Shown: positions 1-5,037 of the stretch, piece by piece
Layout of the letters: every line of letters starts with the position of its first letter
How positions within the stretch are numbered: the stretch's first letter is position 1
DNA from: an uncultured Saprospiraceae bacterium
GTDB taxonomy: Bacteria; Bacteroidota; Bacteroidia; Chitinophagales; Saprospiraceae
Direction of reading: 5' to 3'
Assembly (NCBI GenBank): GCA_938033975.1
Contig: CALHKJ010000011.1
Location: 1 to 5,037, forward strand
Length of the DNA stretch: 5,037 nt
The notes under the pieces: generated by a model
The model's input: the letters and a program-made list of their open reading frames with translations, nothing else
What the model was told of the DNA's origin: nothing
Databases searched by the model: none
Translations under genes and position numbers: made by a program

Positions 1-146
1 CCTTCAATTATTACACTACCTCCAATTACTGGATCGTTGTTAGCTGCATCGAATACTGCTCCTTTTATTGTATTCTGGCAAAAGCACTCACAACAACAAA
101 ATAGAGCTGTGATATAAACTGCCCAAATCTTCTGATAATTCTTCAT
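1..146 (-). CDS. TonB-dependent receptor-type outer-membrane protein, N-terminal fragment (runs off window)
   Basis: The minus-strand frame opens with ATG at 146-144 and stays open to position 1, giving 48 visible residues. Residues 1-24 form a signal peptide: MKNYQK, then a hydrophobic stretch, then a Cys-rich end reading CCCECFCQ, with likely cleavage after that Gln. The mature part begins NTIKGAVFDAANNDPVIGG and continues SVIIEG. This is the first strand pair of a carboxypeptidase-like regulatory domain (pattern: G-x-V-x-D-x-x-x-x-x-P-[VL]-x-G-x-x-V). In Bacteroidota that domain usually precedes the plug and barrel of SusC/RagA-type or other TonB-dependent receptors, which import glycans or metal complexes across the outer membrane. 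The barrel itself lies outside the window. Another surface protein carrying the same domain is possible. Being downstream of and co-oriented with a lyase-like lipoprotein gene would fit glycan uptake, but that is inference. Confidence 0.72.
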   Translation of the reverse strand, partial: MKNYQKIWAVYITALFCCCECFCQNTIKGAVFDAANNDPVIGGSVIIE

Positions 147-436
147 ATTGTATACCTAGTTCAGTGGTAATATACTAGAATTCATAGAAGTTCAATAAAA
201 TTGATTGCTTAATCATAAACTGATTATATGATAGGGTGTGTACAAGGACAGTTTTTATAATAAATCATCAAATTTTAATGGTAATTCAATAAATATGAAA
301 ATTGAGATTCTTTCCTATTTATTCAAATTTTGTAATAAAGTTTTGCGCTAAAAGAAATCAAACCAAATTAAATTTGGTGTGTCAATTGAAAATCTGTTTG
401 TTTAATTTGTGCGTTTTGAAATGGAATGGTTTAAAT
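147..436. other. AT-rich intergenic region before the TonB-dependent receptor gene
   Basis: This 290-base gap separates the stop of the lyase-like gene from the start of the receptor gene. I find no credible coding frame or RNA gene in it. The only clear structure is the 17-base palindrome at 362-378. No good match to the Bacteroidota -7 box (TAnnTTTG) is visible on the minus strand, so I cannot place the receptor's promoter, although the length of the gap suggests one is here. Confidence 0.5.
362..378. promoter_or_regulatory. 17-base palindrome: possible operator or weak terminator
   Basis: ACCAAATTAAATTTGGT is a perfect inverted repeat with 8-base arms around a single central base (370). 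It lies about 60 bases past the stop of the lyase-like gene and about 215 bases before the receptor start. As DNA it resembles a dimeric regulator site. As RNA on the minus strand it could form a short A/U-rich hairpin with a 6-base stem and 5-base loop, followed by the T-rich stretch TTGATTTCTTTT, which would be a weak terminator for the lyase-like gene. The sequence alone does not decide between these. Confidence 0.35.
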
Positions 437-1543
437 TTAGAATTCTTTGATGATAAAATCAGCGAATAATACCTGCTCATCTCTAAGGTCTTCTGCAAAT
501 TCCAAACTTCTGTAAATTCCCCATTTTGGTCTTACAAAGCTTGCTCCAGGCCTCCAATTGTTAATTGAAGAATTTGAATAATTCAATAAAATCATACCAT
601 CATTGATTCTTTTAATTTTGATTTGATAAGTCCCATCGACACCATAGGTAATCGTTTCTGATACTTCTAACCAGGTATCAATGAATGGAGCCAAATCTAC
701 TTGTCTCAGTGTAGTGGCATCATCAGTTTCGGCGTAGCGCAATTCTAATCTATCTGGTGTTCCTTTTCTTGCAGTCAAGGTGTACATGGGTTGACCTGCC
801 AAAGATCCGCCAACTGATTTTAATTGATGTAGATGGGTGAACTTTGGTGAAGGCTGAAATCCGGCATTTAGTTTAAATTTCCATTTGTAATTTACCTTTT
901 CGTTTTCAACGCCCAATAAATAATTTGGTGACTGGCTATAGCTTTTTATTTCATTTCGTTGTCTATCAAAGTTAATACACCGGTCATCATCTGGGCTCGT
1001 ATGAATATGAAATCGAAAGACATTGGAATTCAATTCTTCATCAAAAATTTCATCAATATGATCCCCAAATTCGGGATGGCTACAGTCTGGTGTTTCAATT
1101 GGATTTTGGCCAGGTGCCAAGATCGATCTAATTAGATCGTAGGTATTTCCAGGTCCATCTGCACTCAACATGACTCCTAGATTTTTTTCAAGATTAATTA
1201 CAACAGAATTATTTGATGGGATTGTGTCTACATAGAACTCCAGAAATTCTGATTTGAAATCTATGGATGCAGTCACTTGAGTAGTGTCTGAATTATAATT
1301 GAAAAAGGTTTCTGTTCCTCCTTCACCTACGTTGCCATATTCATAAACCAATGCATTGTATACTTTTTCGTTTAGATCATCAGCGTAAACCCAAGAAATT
1401 AATTCTTCAGTAGAGGCAATTGCAAGATCAGTTTCAATAGTGTTTGTGGATTCTTCAGATGTTTCAGGCACCTCATTTCTATTGCAACAAAAGAAGCTAA
1501 ATTGTATTATAAGAAGAAAAATGATTTGTGAAAACTTTTTCAT
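437..1543 (-). CDS. Secreted lipoprotein with polysaccharide-lyase-like jelly-roll domain
   Basis: This 368-residue protein has an N-terminal export signal (MKKFSQIIFLL, ending SFFCCNRNE). Cys19 or Cys20 could carry lipid, though the lipobox is atypical (Phe-rich), so the anchor is probable rather than certain. An acidic linker and a segment of no recognised family follow (about 24-170). The region from about 175 to 368 resembles concanavalin-A-like jelly-roll polysaccharide lyases. It holds DRQRNEIK (193-200), HLHQLK (237-242) and RPKWGIYRS (338-346), which I read as counterparts of the R-x-E-x-[RK], Q-[IV]-[HK] and K-x-G-x-Y strands that line the cleft in alginate-lyase-type and heparinase-I-like enzymes. 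The likely role is binding or beta-elimination of an acidic polysaccharide at the cell surface or in the periplasm. The substrate cannot be told, and a non-catalytic binding protein is possible. The start is fixed by the signal peptide. A co-oriented TonB-dependent receptor gene downstream supports glycan use. No terminator is visible in the 90-base gap after the GGT-like gene, so co-transcription with it is possible. Confidence 0.62.
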   Translation of the reverse strand: MKKFSQIIFLLIIQFSFFCCNRNEVPETSEESTNTIETDLAIASTEELISWVYADDLNEKVYNALVYEYGNVGEGGTETFFNYNSDTTQVTASIDFKSEFLEFYVDTIPSNNSVVINLEKNLGVMLSADGPGNTYDLIRSILAPGQNPIETPDCSHPEFGDHIDEIFDEELNSNVFRFHIHTSPDDDRCINFDRQRNEIKSYSQSPNYLLGVENEKVNYKWKFKLNAGFQPSPKFTHLHQLKSVGGSLAGQPMYTLTARKGTPDRLELRYAETDDATTLRQVDLAPFIDTWLEVSETITYGVDGTYQIKIKRINDGMILLNYSNSSINNWRPGASFVRPKWGIYRSLEFAEDLRDEQVLFADFIIKEF

Positions 1544-1585
1544 AAGCTAAAAGTAGGAGGAATTTTTAATTCTTTTGAATCTAAT

Positions 1586-1593
1586 AAAATTTA
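1586..1593 (-). promoter_or_regulatory. Possible -7 promoter element for the lyase-like gene
   Basis: On the minus strand this reads TAAATTTT, one base short of the Bacteroidota consensus TAnnTTTG, and lies about 43 bases before the start codon at 1543. No clear TTG-type -33 element sits at the usual distance upstream, so this is a weak candidate. Read-through from the GGT-like gene is the alternative. Confidence 0.22.
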
Positions 1594-1633
1594 CGGAAGT
1601 GAAAGGTGAAGAAGTGCCTGGGTAGCATGTAGT

Positions 1634-3142
1634 TTAATTACTTGGATTTAAAACGAACTTAGCAGAACCTTCTCTTCTTGAATCACCAATAGCTATTTTA
1701 TTTTTGAGATCAATAGTGTGTGTACCTCCAAATACCAAATCAAGTTCAGGCCATATTTTTATTGGTTTATCTTTTGGATTAGAAATTAGTTCAAATCCAT
1801 CTTCCACATATAAAACATCTTCATTTTCATAAACTCTAGGTAGATGAATAGACTGATCTAAATTTAGATTTAATAAATATCTATTGATTAGGACTTGAGA
1901 GATAGAAAAGGGAATTCTGGTTGAGCCCCCAGTACCAATTGATAGTTCTAAATTGTTTTGCTTGTCAAAGCAAAATGTCGGGGACATCATTGAATTAAGC
2001 CTCACATTTGGTTTCCAAGAATCAAGACCATTTGGCATTAGAGCAGGCTCGCCAAGCATGTTGTTCATATGCATATCTGTGCCTTCAATAAAATATCCGG
2101 ATCCAACACCGATTGATGTTGATAAAGCAAGCGCATTTCCTTTTTTGTCGACGATATTAAAATGTGATGTTCCGCCAGGTACTCTGTTGCTAAATTGATC
2201 TTGATATGATTCGTCTTGTAGATTGATATTTTCAAAAAGTTTTTTGCTGTCAGAGGTGTAGGGGATGGCAGATGCAAAAGCTTTTCGAAGCAGCTCCAAA
2301 TGTTCTTTACTTAGCGCGTTTGTATTTTTATTGTCAAAGTTGTCAAGAAATACTTTCATTAAAGCTCCGCCTAAGCTTGGGAGAGGAACTGTTGAAATAA
2401 GTTTATTTTGAAAATTAAATTGATAAGGTTTTCTGATAATTAGATTATAATTTTCAAAGTCTTCATATCTGATGGAGCCATTATTTTCTATTGAGAAGTT
2501 TGTTATAGATTTTGCAATTTCTCCTCGATAAAACCAGTCATCTTTTTCTCTGGCAAACGATTCAAGGAAGTCGGCATATTGTGGTAAAGCGAAGGAGTCT
2601 CCTGTTGTAATTAGTTTTCCATTTTTTAAAAATCTTTTTTTGCCATCTTCGTTTTGCAAAAGTATGTTGGAGAGAAGTAAAGTATCTTTTGCTTGAAAGG
2701 GAGTATATTTTATTCCGCTCTTGGCAAATGTTTGTGCAGGTTTGACCAATTCGACAATTGGAATTGAGCAATAGTTCTTGACTAAATATGAGATTAAAGC
2801 CATTGCTCCTGGCACTGCCATAGATGCAGCTCCTGTATAGAAAGTTTCAATATTTTCACCAAAATCTACTGGGACTTCATTGTAATTTGGAGTTATACTT
2901 AAATGCTTTTTTGGTGTTTGACAGAAGAAGTCTAAAATTAGATTTTCTCCTTTCTCGTTGAGTATTTGAGCAAATCCTCCTGCTCCTGCGGAGGCCATTA
3001 CTGGCTCGGTAACAAAGGAAGCAAGGTAAGCGGCTACTGCTGCATCAAAGGCATTTCCTCCTGATTGTAAAATGGTTTCGGCTACCTCGGAAGTTTTTTC
3101 GTGACCGGTCGCAAAGGCATATTTGAGATTGCTGGTAGACAT
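1634..3142 (-). CDS. Gamma-glutamyltransferase-family protein (Ntn hydrolase), divergent GGT-like subfamily
   Basis: This 502-residue protein spans the whole gamma-glutamyltranspeptidase fold. The N-terminal signature GGNAFDAAVAAYLASFV is at 28-44, followed by EPVMASAGAGGF (46-57). The self-processing site is VPGGTSHFNIVD (321-332). Thr325 aligns with the catalytic nucleophile Thr391 of E. coli GGT, so cleavage before it would give chains of about 324 and 178 residues. MHMNNMLGE (357-365), NSMMSPT (383-389) and GTGGSTRI (403-410) follow. Family members cleave gamma-glutamyl or related N-acyl amide bonds, for example in glutathione. Here the Arg114 counterpart in the LDFR motif is Phe73 (LDFFCQTP), Asn411 becomes Gly345, Gln430 becomes Met, Asp433 becomes Glu, and Ser463 becomes Met385. 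The substrate may therefore differ. The NNMLGE and GGS-x-RI pattern matches a widespread GGT-like branch rather than classical GGT. The N-terminus has no signal peptide, and no in-frame ATG lies between this start and the upstream stop codon, so the protein appears cytoplasmic, unlike periplasmic GGT. Confidence 0.88.
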   Translation of the reverse strand: MSTSNLKYAFATGHEKTSEVAETILQSGGNAFDAAVAAYLASFVTEPVMASAGAGGFAQILNEKGENLILDFFCQTPKKHLSITPNYNEVPVDFGENIETFYTGAASMAVPGAMALISYLVKNYCSIPIVELVKPAQTFAKSGIKYTPFQAKDTLLLSNILLQNEDGKKRFLKNGKLITTGDSFALPQYADFLESFAREKDDWFYRGEIAKSITNFSIENNGSIRYEDFENYNLIIRKPYQFNFQNKLISTVPLPSLGGALMKVFLDNFDNKNTNALSKEHLELLRKAFASAIPYTSDSKKLFENINLQDESYQDQFSNRVPGGTSHFNIVDKKGNALALSTSIGVGSGYFIEGTDMHMNNMLGEPALMPNGLDSWKPNVRLNSMMSPTFCFDKQNNLELSIGTGGSTRIPFSISQVLINRYLLNLNLDQSIHLPRVYENEDVLYVEDGFELISNPKDKPIKIWPELDLVFGGTHTIDLKNKIAIGDSRREGSAKFVLNPSN

Positions 3143-3254
3143 ATTGGAAATATAGCAAATAATGTCTGCTTTGCTTAGGTTGGTTTTTCTTTTTTTTGCA
3201 ATCTCCTAAATTAGCTAAGAGATATATCAAAGAATGTTTGCAAATTTTATTTAC

Positions 3255-3298
3255 AAAAAAAAAGAAAACCAATAGGCTGAATTACCCTGGTTTTCTTT
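3255..3298 (-). terminator. Intrinsic terminator after the SnoaL-like pair
   Basis: On the minus strand AAAGAAAACCA (3298-3288) is followed by a 16-base loop and its perfect complement TGGTTTTCTTT (3271-3261). The descending arm runs straight into a tract of nine T (3263-3255). Two further G-C pairs are possible inside the loop. It starts about 60 bases after the stop codon of the lipoprotein gene, so it should end the two-gene transcript and separate it from the GGT-like gene. The run of A before the stem could let it work weakly on the other strand as well. Confidence 0.8.
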
Positions 3299-3358
3299 CT
3301 GAAAAATCTAGTTACAAAATTCATTAAGCATACTAAAGATTTGATTCTTTCTGTTGGG

Positions 3359-3889
3359 TCATTTATGAAAGGCTTCAGATACTGCATAACTGTCTTCAAG
3401 CCAATTCCAAAGAACAATTTTCCCATCTTTGACCTTCACTCTTAAGGCGAAAGTAAATTCAGTGGTTTCTGCATTTGATTGTAAGGTTATGCCTTTCATT
3501 TGGCCAAAAAAAGCAGCTACGTCTCCACTTGAGATTGCATCTTCTGTAACCCACTTTGTTGTTTTAAAGTGCTCCATAAATAATGGTAAGAAAGTATCTA
3601 GTATAACTTTTTTACCTTCCCACGGACCTAGCCAAGGTAGGGTTTTGTCTCCTTCATTTTGCCAAACCATATTTTCATCCATAAGGCTGACCATGGTGTC
3701 CATATCTCCTTTGCCCATGGCATCCATGAATTTCATTGCAACATCCATGGTTGCTTTCGATTGTTCTTCCAAGTTGTCTGAGTTTTGATTCATGTTTTTA
3801 GAATTTGAAGGCGCTTCACTTTTTGGTTGCTCACATCCAATGAATGCAGCTAAAGATATTAGGCCAATTATTAAAAATATATGCTTCAT
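3359..3889 (-). CDS. NTF2-fold / SnoaL-like lipoprotein
   Basis: This 176-residue protein starts with a clear lipoprotein signal, MKHIFLIIGLISLAAFIGC, with the lipidated Cys at residue 19. A polar, Asn/Ser/Glu-rich linker follows (about 20-45), then one SnoaL-like/NTF2-fold domain (about 48-170). Typical marks of the domain are an N-terminal helix ending in GDMDTMVSLMDENMVWQNEG (61-80), the PWLGPWEGKKVILDTF segment (85-100), and the closing strands FALRVKVKDGKIVLWNWLED. The fold forms a cone-shaped pocket for small hydrophobic ligands, and members range from cyclases and isomerases to simple binding proteins, so no reaction can be assigned. The frame could begin at 3919, but that start would bury the signal peptide. 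The ATG at 3889 gives a correct signal and overlaps the upstream stop as ATGA, so translation is probably coupled. The protein should sit in the periplasm or on the outer membrane, while its operon partner lacks a signal. Confidence 0.8.
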   Translation of the reverse strand: MKHIFLIIGLISLAAFIGCEQPKSEAPSNSKNMNQNSDNLEEQSKATMDVAMKFMDAMGKGDMDTMVSLMDENMVWQNEGDKTLPWLGPWEGKKVILDTFLPLFMEHFKTTKWVTEDAISSGDVAAFFGQMKGITLQSNAETTEFTFALRVKVKDGKIVLWNWLEDSYAVSEAFHK

Positions 3890-4293
3890 GATTTTAATTG
3901 TTTCATCGCAGTTCCCCAATCTTCAAGATGATGTACTTCCACAACTTTGCCATCTTGGATTGTATGAATATCAATAGTCATGATGCTAAATGATTTTGTT
4001 CCATCCGTAGGTAATCCCATGAAGTCTCCATTCGGAGTGCCTGTAGCTAGGGATCTGACAATGTATTTATTTCCATCATTCATTATTTCTTGAGGTACCC
4101 ATTTTAGATTTGGAATCAATTTCCAAAAGAACCCTAGTTGTCCAGTAAGTTGTTCTTTGGTTTTTGATTCAACCGAGCCTTTAGAAACAAAGTTATCTGC
4201 AAGAATATTAGCCAGCACATCTTGGGGTGTTGTTTCTGAATTTACTGTTAGTGCTTTTTCGTAAAAAGCGGACAATGCTTCTCTATTTGTCAT
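3886..4293 (-). CDS. SnoaL-like (ester cyclase-type) NTF2-fold protein
   Basis: This 135-residue single-domain protein has the usual length for the SnoaL-like family. It opens with a helical part (NREALSAFYEKAL, residues 3-15). The conserved middle PNLKWVPQEIMNDGNKYIVR (61-80) is followed by the GTPNGDFMGLPTDGTKSF loop (85-102) and the closing strands IHTIQDGKVVEVHHLEDW (109-126). The dGK-[IV]-x-E-x-x-x-x-x-D end is the family hallmark, and Asp125 is a candidate for the acid/base residue of true SnoaL cyclases. Many bacterial members have no known substrate, and involvement in polyketide synthesis is not implied. There is no signal peptide, so it should be cytoplasmic. The stop codon overlaps the start of the SnoaL-like lipoprotein gene by four bases (ATGA), making a two-gene operon. 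The gene follows an AraC-family regulator gene by about 100 bases and has a likely promoter in that gap. Confidence 0.83.
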   Translation of the reverse strand: MTNREALSAFYEKALTVNSETTPQDVLANILADNFVSKGSVESKTKEQLTGQLGFFWKLIPNLKWVPQEIMNDGNKYIVRSLATGTPNGDFMGLPTDGTKSFSIMTIDIHTIQDGKVVEVHHLEDWGTAMKQLKS

Positions 4294-4317
4294 TATATTT
4301 CAATCTTTTATTAAGAA

Positions 4318-4356
4318 TACCACAAAGGTAGAGCTAGGGGGAAGCCTATTGTGGTA
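4318..4356. promoter_or_regulatory. Inverted repeat spanning the SnoaL-pair promoter (operator candidate)
   Basis: TACCACAA at 4318-4325 is matched exactly by TTGTGGTA at 4349-4356, giving 8-base arms 23 bases apart. With one bulged base the pairing can extend three more pairs (AGG with CCT). The repeat encloses the -7 box of the SnoaL-like operon. It is not followed by a T-tract on either strand, which speaks against a terminator. The spacing of about three helical turns between arm centres suits a dimeric regulator, possibly the neighbouring AraC-family protein, though that family more often binds direct repeats. Confidence 0.42.
4323..4330 (-). promoter_or_regulatory. Bacteroidota-type -7 promoter element for the SnoaL-like pair
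   Basis: On the minus strand this reads TACCTTTG, a full match to the Bacteroidota primary sigma factor -7 consensus TAnnTTTG. It lies 29 bases upstream of the start codon at 4293, which predicts a leader of roughly 20-25 bases. At the -33 position I see no TTG, only a run of seven T about 25 bases upstream (4356-4362). A weak basal promoter that depends on an activator would fit this picture. Confidence 0.5.
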
Positions 4357-4396
4357 AAAAAATAGCTTTGTAGGGTAAAAATGAGAATAGATAGAA

Positions 4397-5037
4397 TTAT
4401 CTAGCTTGGAAGGATTCTCTAAATTGACTTGGTGTTATGCCAGCATACTTTGCAAAGTATTTGAAAAAGTTAGTAGGGTCATCAAAACCTACTTGATAAG
4501 AAATCTCACTTAATGAATTTTGCGAATTAATAATCAACCTTTTGGATTGAACAATAACAATGTTATTTATAATTGCTTTAGCATTCTTTTGAATAACGCT
4601 TTGCGTAACATTGTTAAGTGTCTTTGTTGTGATTCCTATTTTATTTGCATAGAATGAAACCTTTTTGTTTTCAAAGCAATGTTCTTCAACCAATGCTTGA
4701 AAATCTAGAAAGGTGCTTAAATATTTACTGCTCGCAAAAATGGAATTTTCTCTAGATTTTACTCTAAATAGTTTTGTAATGATGACCTGAATAAATTTTC
4801 TAATAATATCAGGTGAGTATTCATCATTTACTTTAGAATATTCTTTTTTTATCAAATCAATCAGCAGAACAATTTCATCATAGCTAGACTTGTCTAACTG
4901 TAATTTTGGAGAGGCTAGCATTTCATTAAATAGTAAAAATAATTTTGAAGCTTCTAATTTATTCGAGTGTTGAACGGCAAAATCCTCTGTAAATATGAGA
5001 AGTTCTCCTTTTGCATTGCTTTTATAAAATTTATGGA
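4397..5037 (-). CDS. AraC-family transcriptional regulator, C-terminal part (start outside window)
   Basis: The frame is open from the TAA at 4399-4397 to the window edge, giving 212 visible residues. An ATG at 4921 exists, but the codons before it continue a sensible protein (GELLIFTEDFAVQ, then KLEASKLFLLFNE), which is the end of the N-terminal cupin-like sensing domain of AraC regulators. The real start is therefore beyond 5037. A helical linker follows. The DNA-binding domain has two helix-turn-helix units: VSFYANKIGITTKTLNNVTQ (visible residues about 125-144) and SLSEISYQVGFDDPTNFFKY (about 174-193). It ends with AGITPSQFRESFQAR. The second unit matches the AraC signature (E-I-[AS]-x-x-[VL]-G-F-x-D-x-[ST]-x-F-x-x-x-F, then G-[IV]-T-P). 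The first unit has unusual residues such as Tyr-Ala-Asn-Lys. The inducer is unknown. Its position upstream of the SnoaL-like pair makes that operon a likely target. Confidence 0.9.
   Translation of the reverse strand, partial: HKFYKSNAKGELLIFTEDFAVQHSNKLEASKLFLLFNEMLASPKLQLDKSSYDEIVLLIDLIKKEYSKVNDEYSPDIIRKFIQVIITKLFRVKSRENSIFASSKYLSTFLDFQALVEEHCFENKKVSFYANKIGITTKTLNNVTQSVIQKNAKAIINNIVIVQSKRLIINSQNSLSEISYQVGFDDPTNFFKYFAKYAGITPSQFRESFQAR

Noticed and set aside
1953..2198. Plus-strand 81-codon open frame opposite the GGT-like gene
   Set aside because: It is antisense to conserved GGT motifs and has no family resemblance or promoter.
3147..3154. TATATTTC as the -7 box of the GGT-like gene
   Set aside because: It ends four bases before the start codon, so transcription would begin inside the gene, and there is no -33 element at a suitable distance.
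3045..3272. Minus-strand 75-codon open frame covering the start of the GGT-like gene and the gap upstream
   Set aside because: It overlaps the conserved GGT N-terminus in another frame, runs through the terminator's A/T tracts and yields a low-complexity Lys/Asn/Phe-rich product.
3429..3788. Plus-strand 119-codon open frame opposite the SnoaL-like lipoprotein
   Set aside because: It lies wholly antisense to a well-supported gene, has no recognisable domain, and its composition fits a shadow frame.
3359..3919. Start of the SnoaL-like lipoprotein at 3919, giving 186 residues
   Set aside because: The ten extra residues (MGNCDETIKI) would sit before a textbook lipoprotein signal peptide. The ATG at 3889 restores the signal and forms an ATGA overlap with the upstream stop.
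4318..4356. Inverted repeat as a terminator for the AraC-family gene
   Set aside because: The sequence after the hairpin on the minus strand is ATTCTTAATA rather than a T-tract, and a promoter element lies inside the loop.
4397..4921. AraC-family protein as a complete 174-residue gene starting at 4921
   Set aside because: The same frame stays open to 5037 and encodes plausible AraC N-terminal domain sequence, so that ATG is internal and the gene is cut by the window edge.

Overview
The window is AT-rich, and every gene I can support lies on the minus strand, so transcription runs from high to low coordinates. Several features point to the Bacteroidota (Flavobacteriia or Cytophagia-like): the start of a TonB-dependent receptor with a carboxypeptidase-like regulatory domain, lipoproteins with short Lys-rich signal peptides, no obvious Shine-Dalgarno sequences before the starts, and one good TAnnTTTG-type -7 promoter element. 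I cannot name a genus.

In transcription order the layout is as follows. (1) 5037-4397 is the C-terminal part of an AraC-family regulator. Its reading frame stays open to the window edge, so the gene starts outside. (2) 4293-3359 is a two-gene operon of NTF2-fold/SnoaL-like proteins. The first looks cytoplasmic and the second is a lipoprotein, and they are coupled by an ATGA stop/start overlap. A -7 box lies inside an inverted repeat just upstream, and a strong intrinsic terminator follows. (3) 3142-1634 is a gamma-glutamyltransferase-family Ntn hydrolase without a signal peptide. It keeps the catalytic Thr but has changes at several positions that bind gamma-glutamate in the E. coli enzyme. 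(4) 1543-437 is a secreted, probably lipid-anchored protein with a jelly-roll polysaccharide-lyase-like C-terminal domain. (5) 146-1 is the N-terminus of an outer-membrane TonB-dependent receptor-type protein that runs off the window.

Two functional groupings are plausible but unproven. The AraC protein may control the adjacent SnoaL-like pair. The lyase-like protein and the TonB-dependent receptor may belong to a glycan-utilisation cluster that continues beyond position 1. The GGT-like gene sits between them, with a terminator on its upstream side and no visible terminator between it and the lyase-like gene. I see no RNA genes, mobile elements, CRISPR arrays or replication origins. Nothing here is convincing as a wholly new system. 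The points most worth a second look are the GGT-like active site, the coupled SnoaL-like pair with its palindromic promoter, and the unassigned lyase-like protein.
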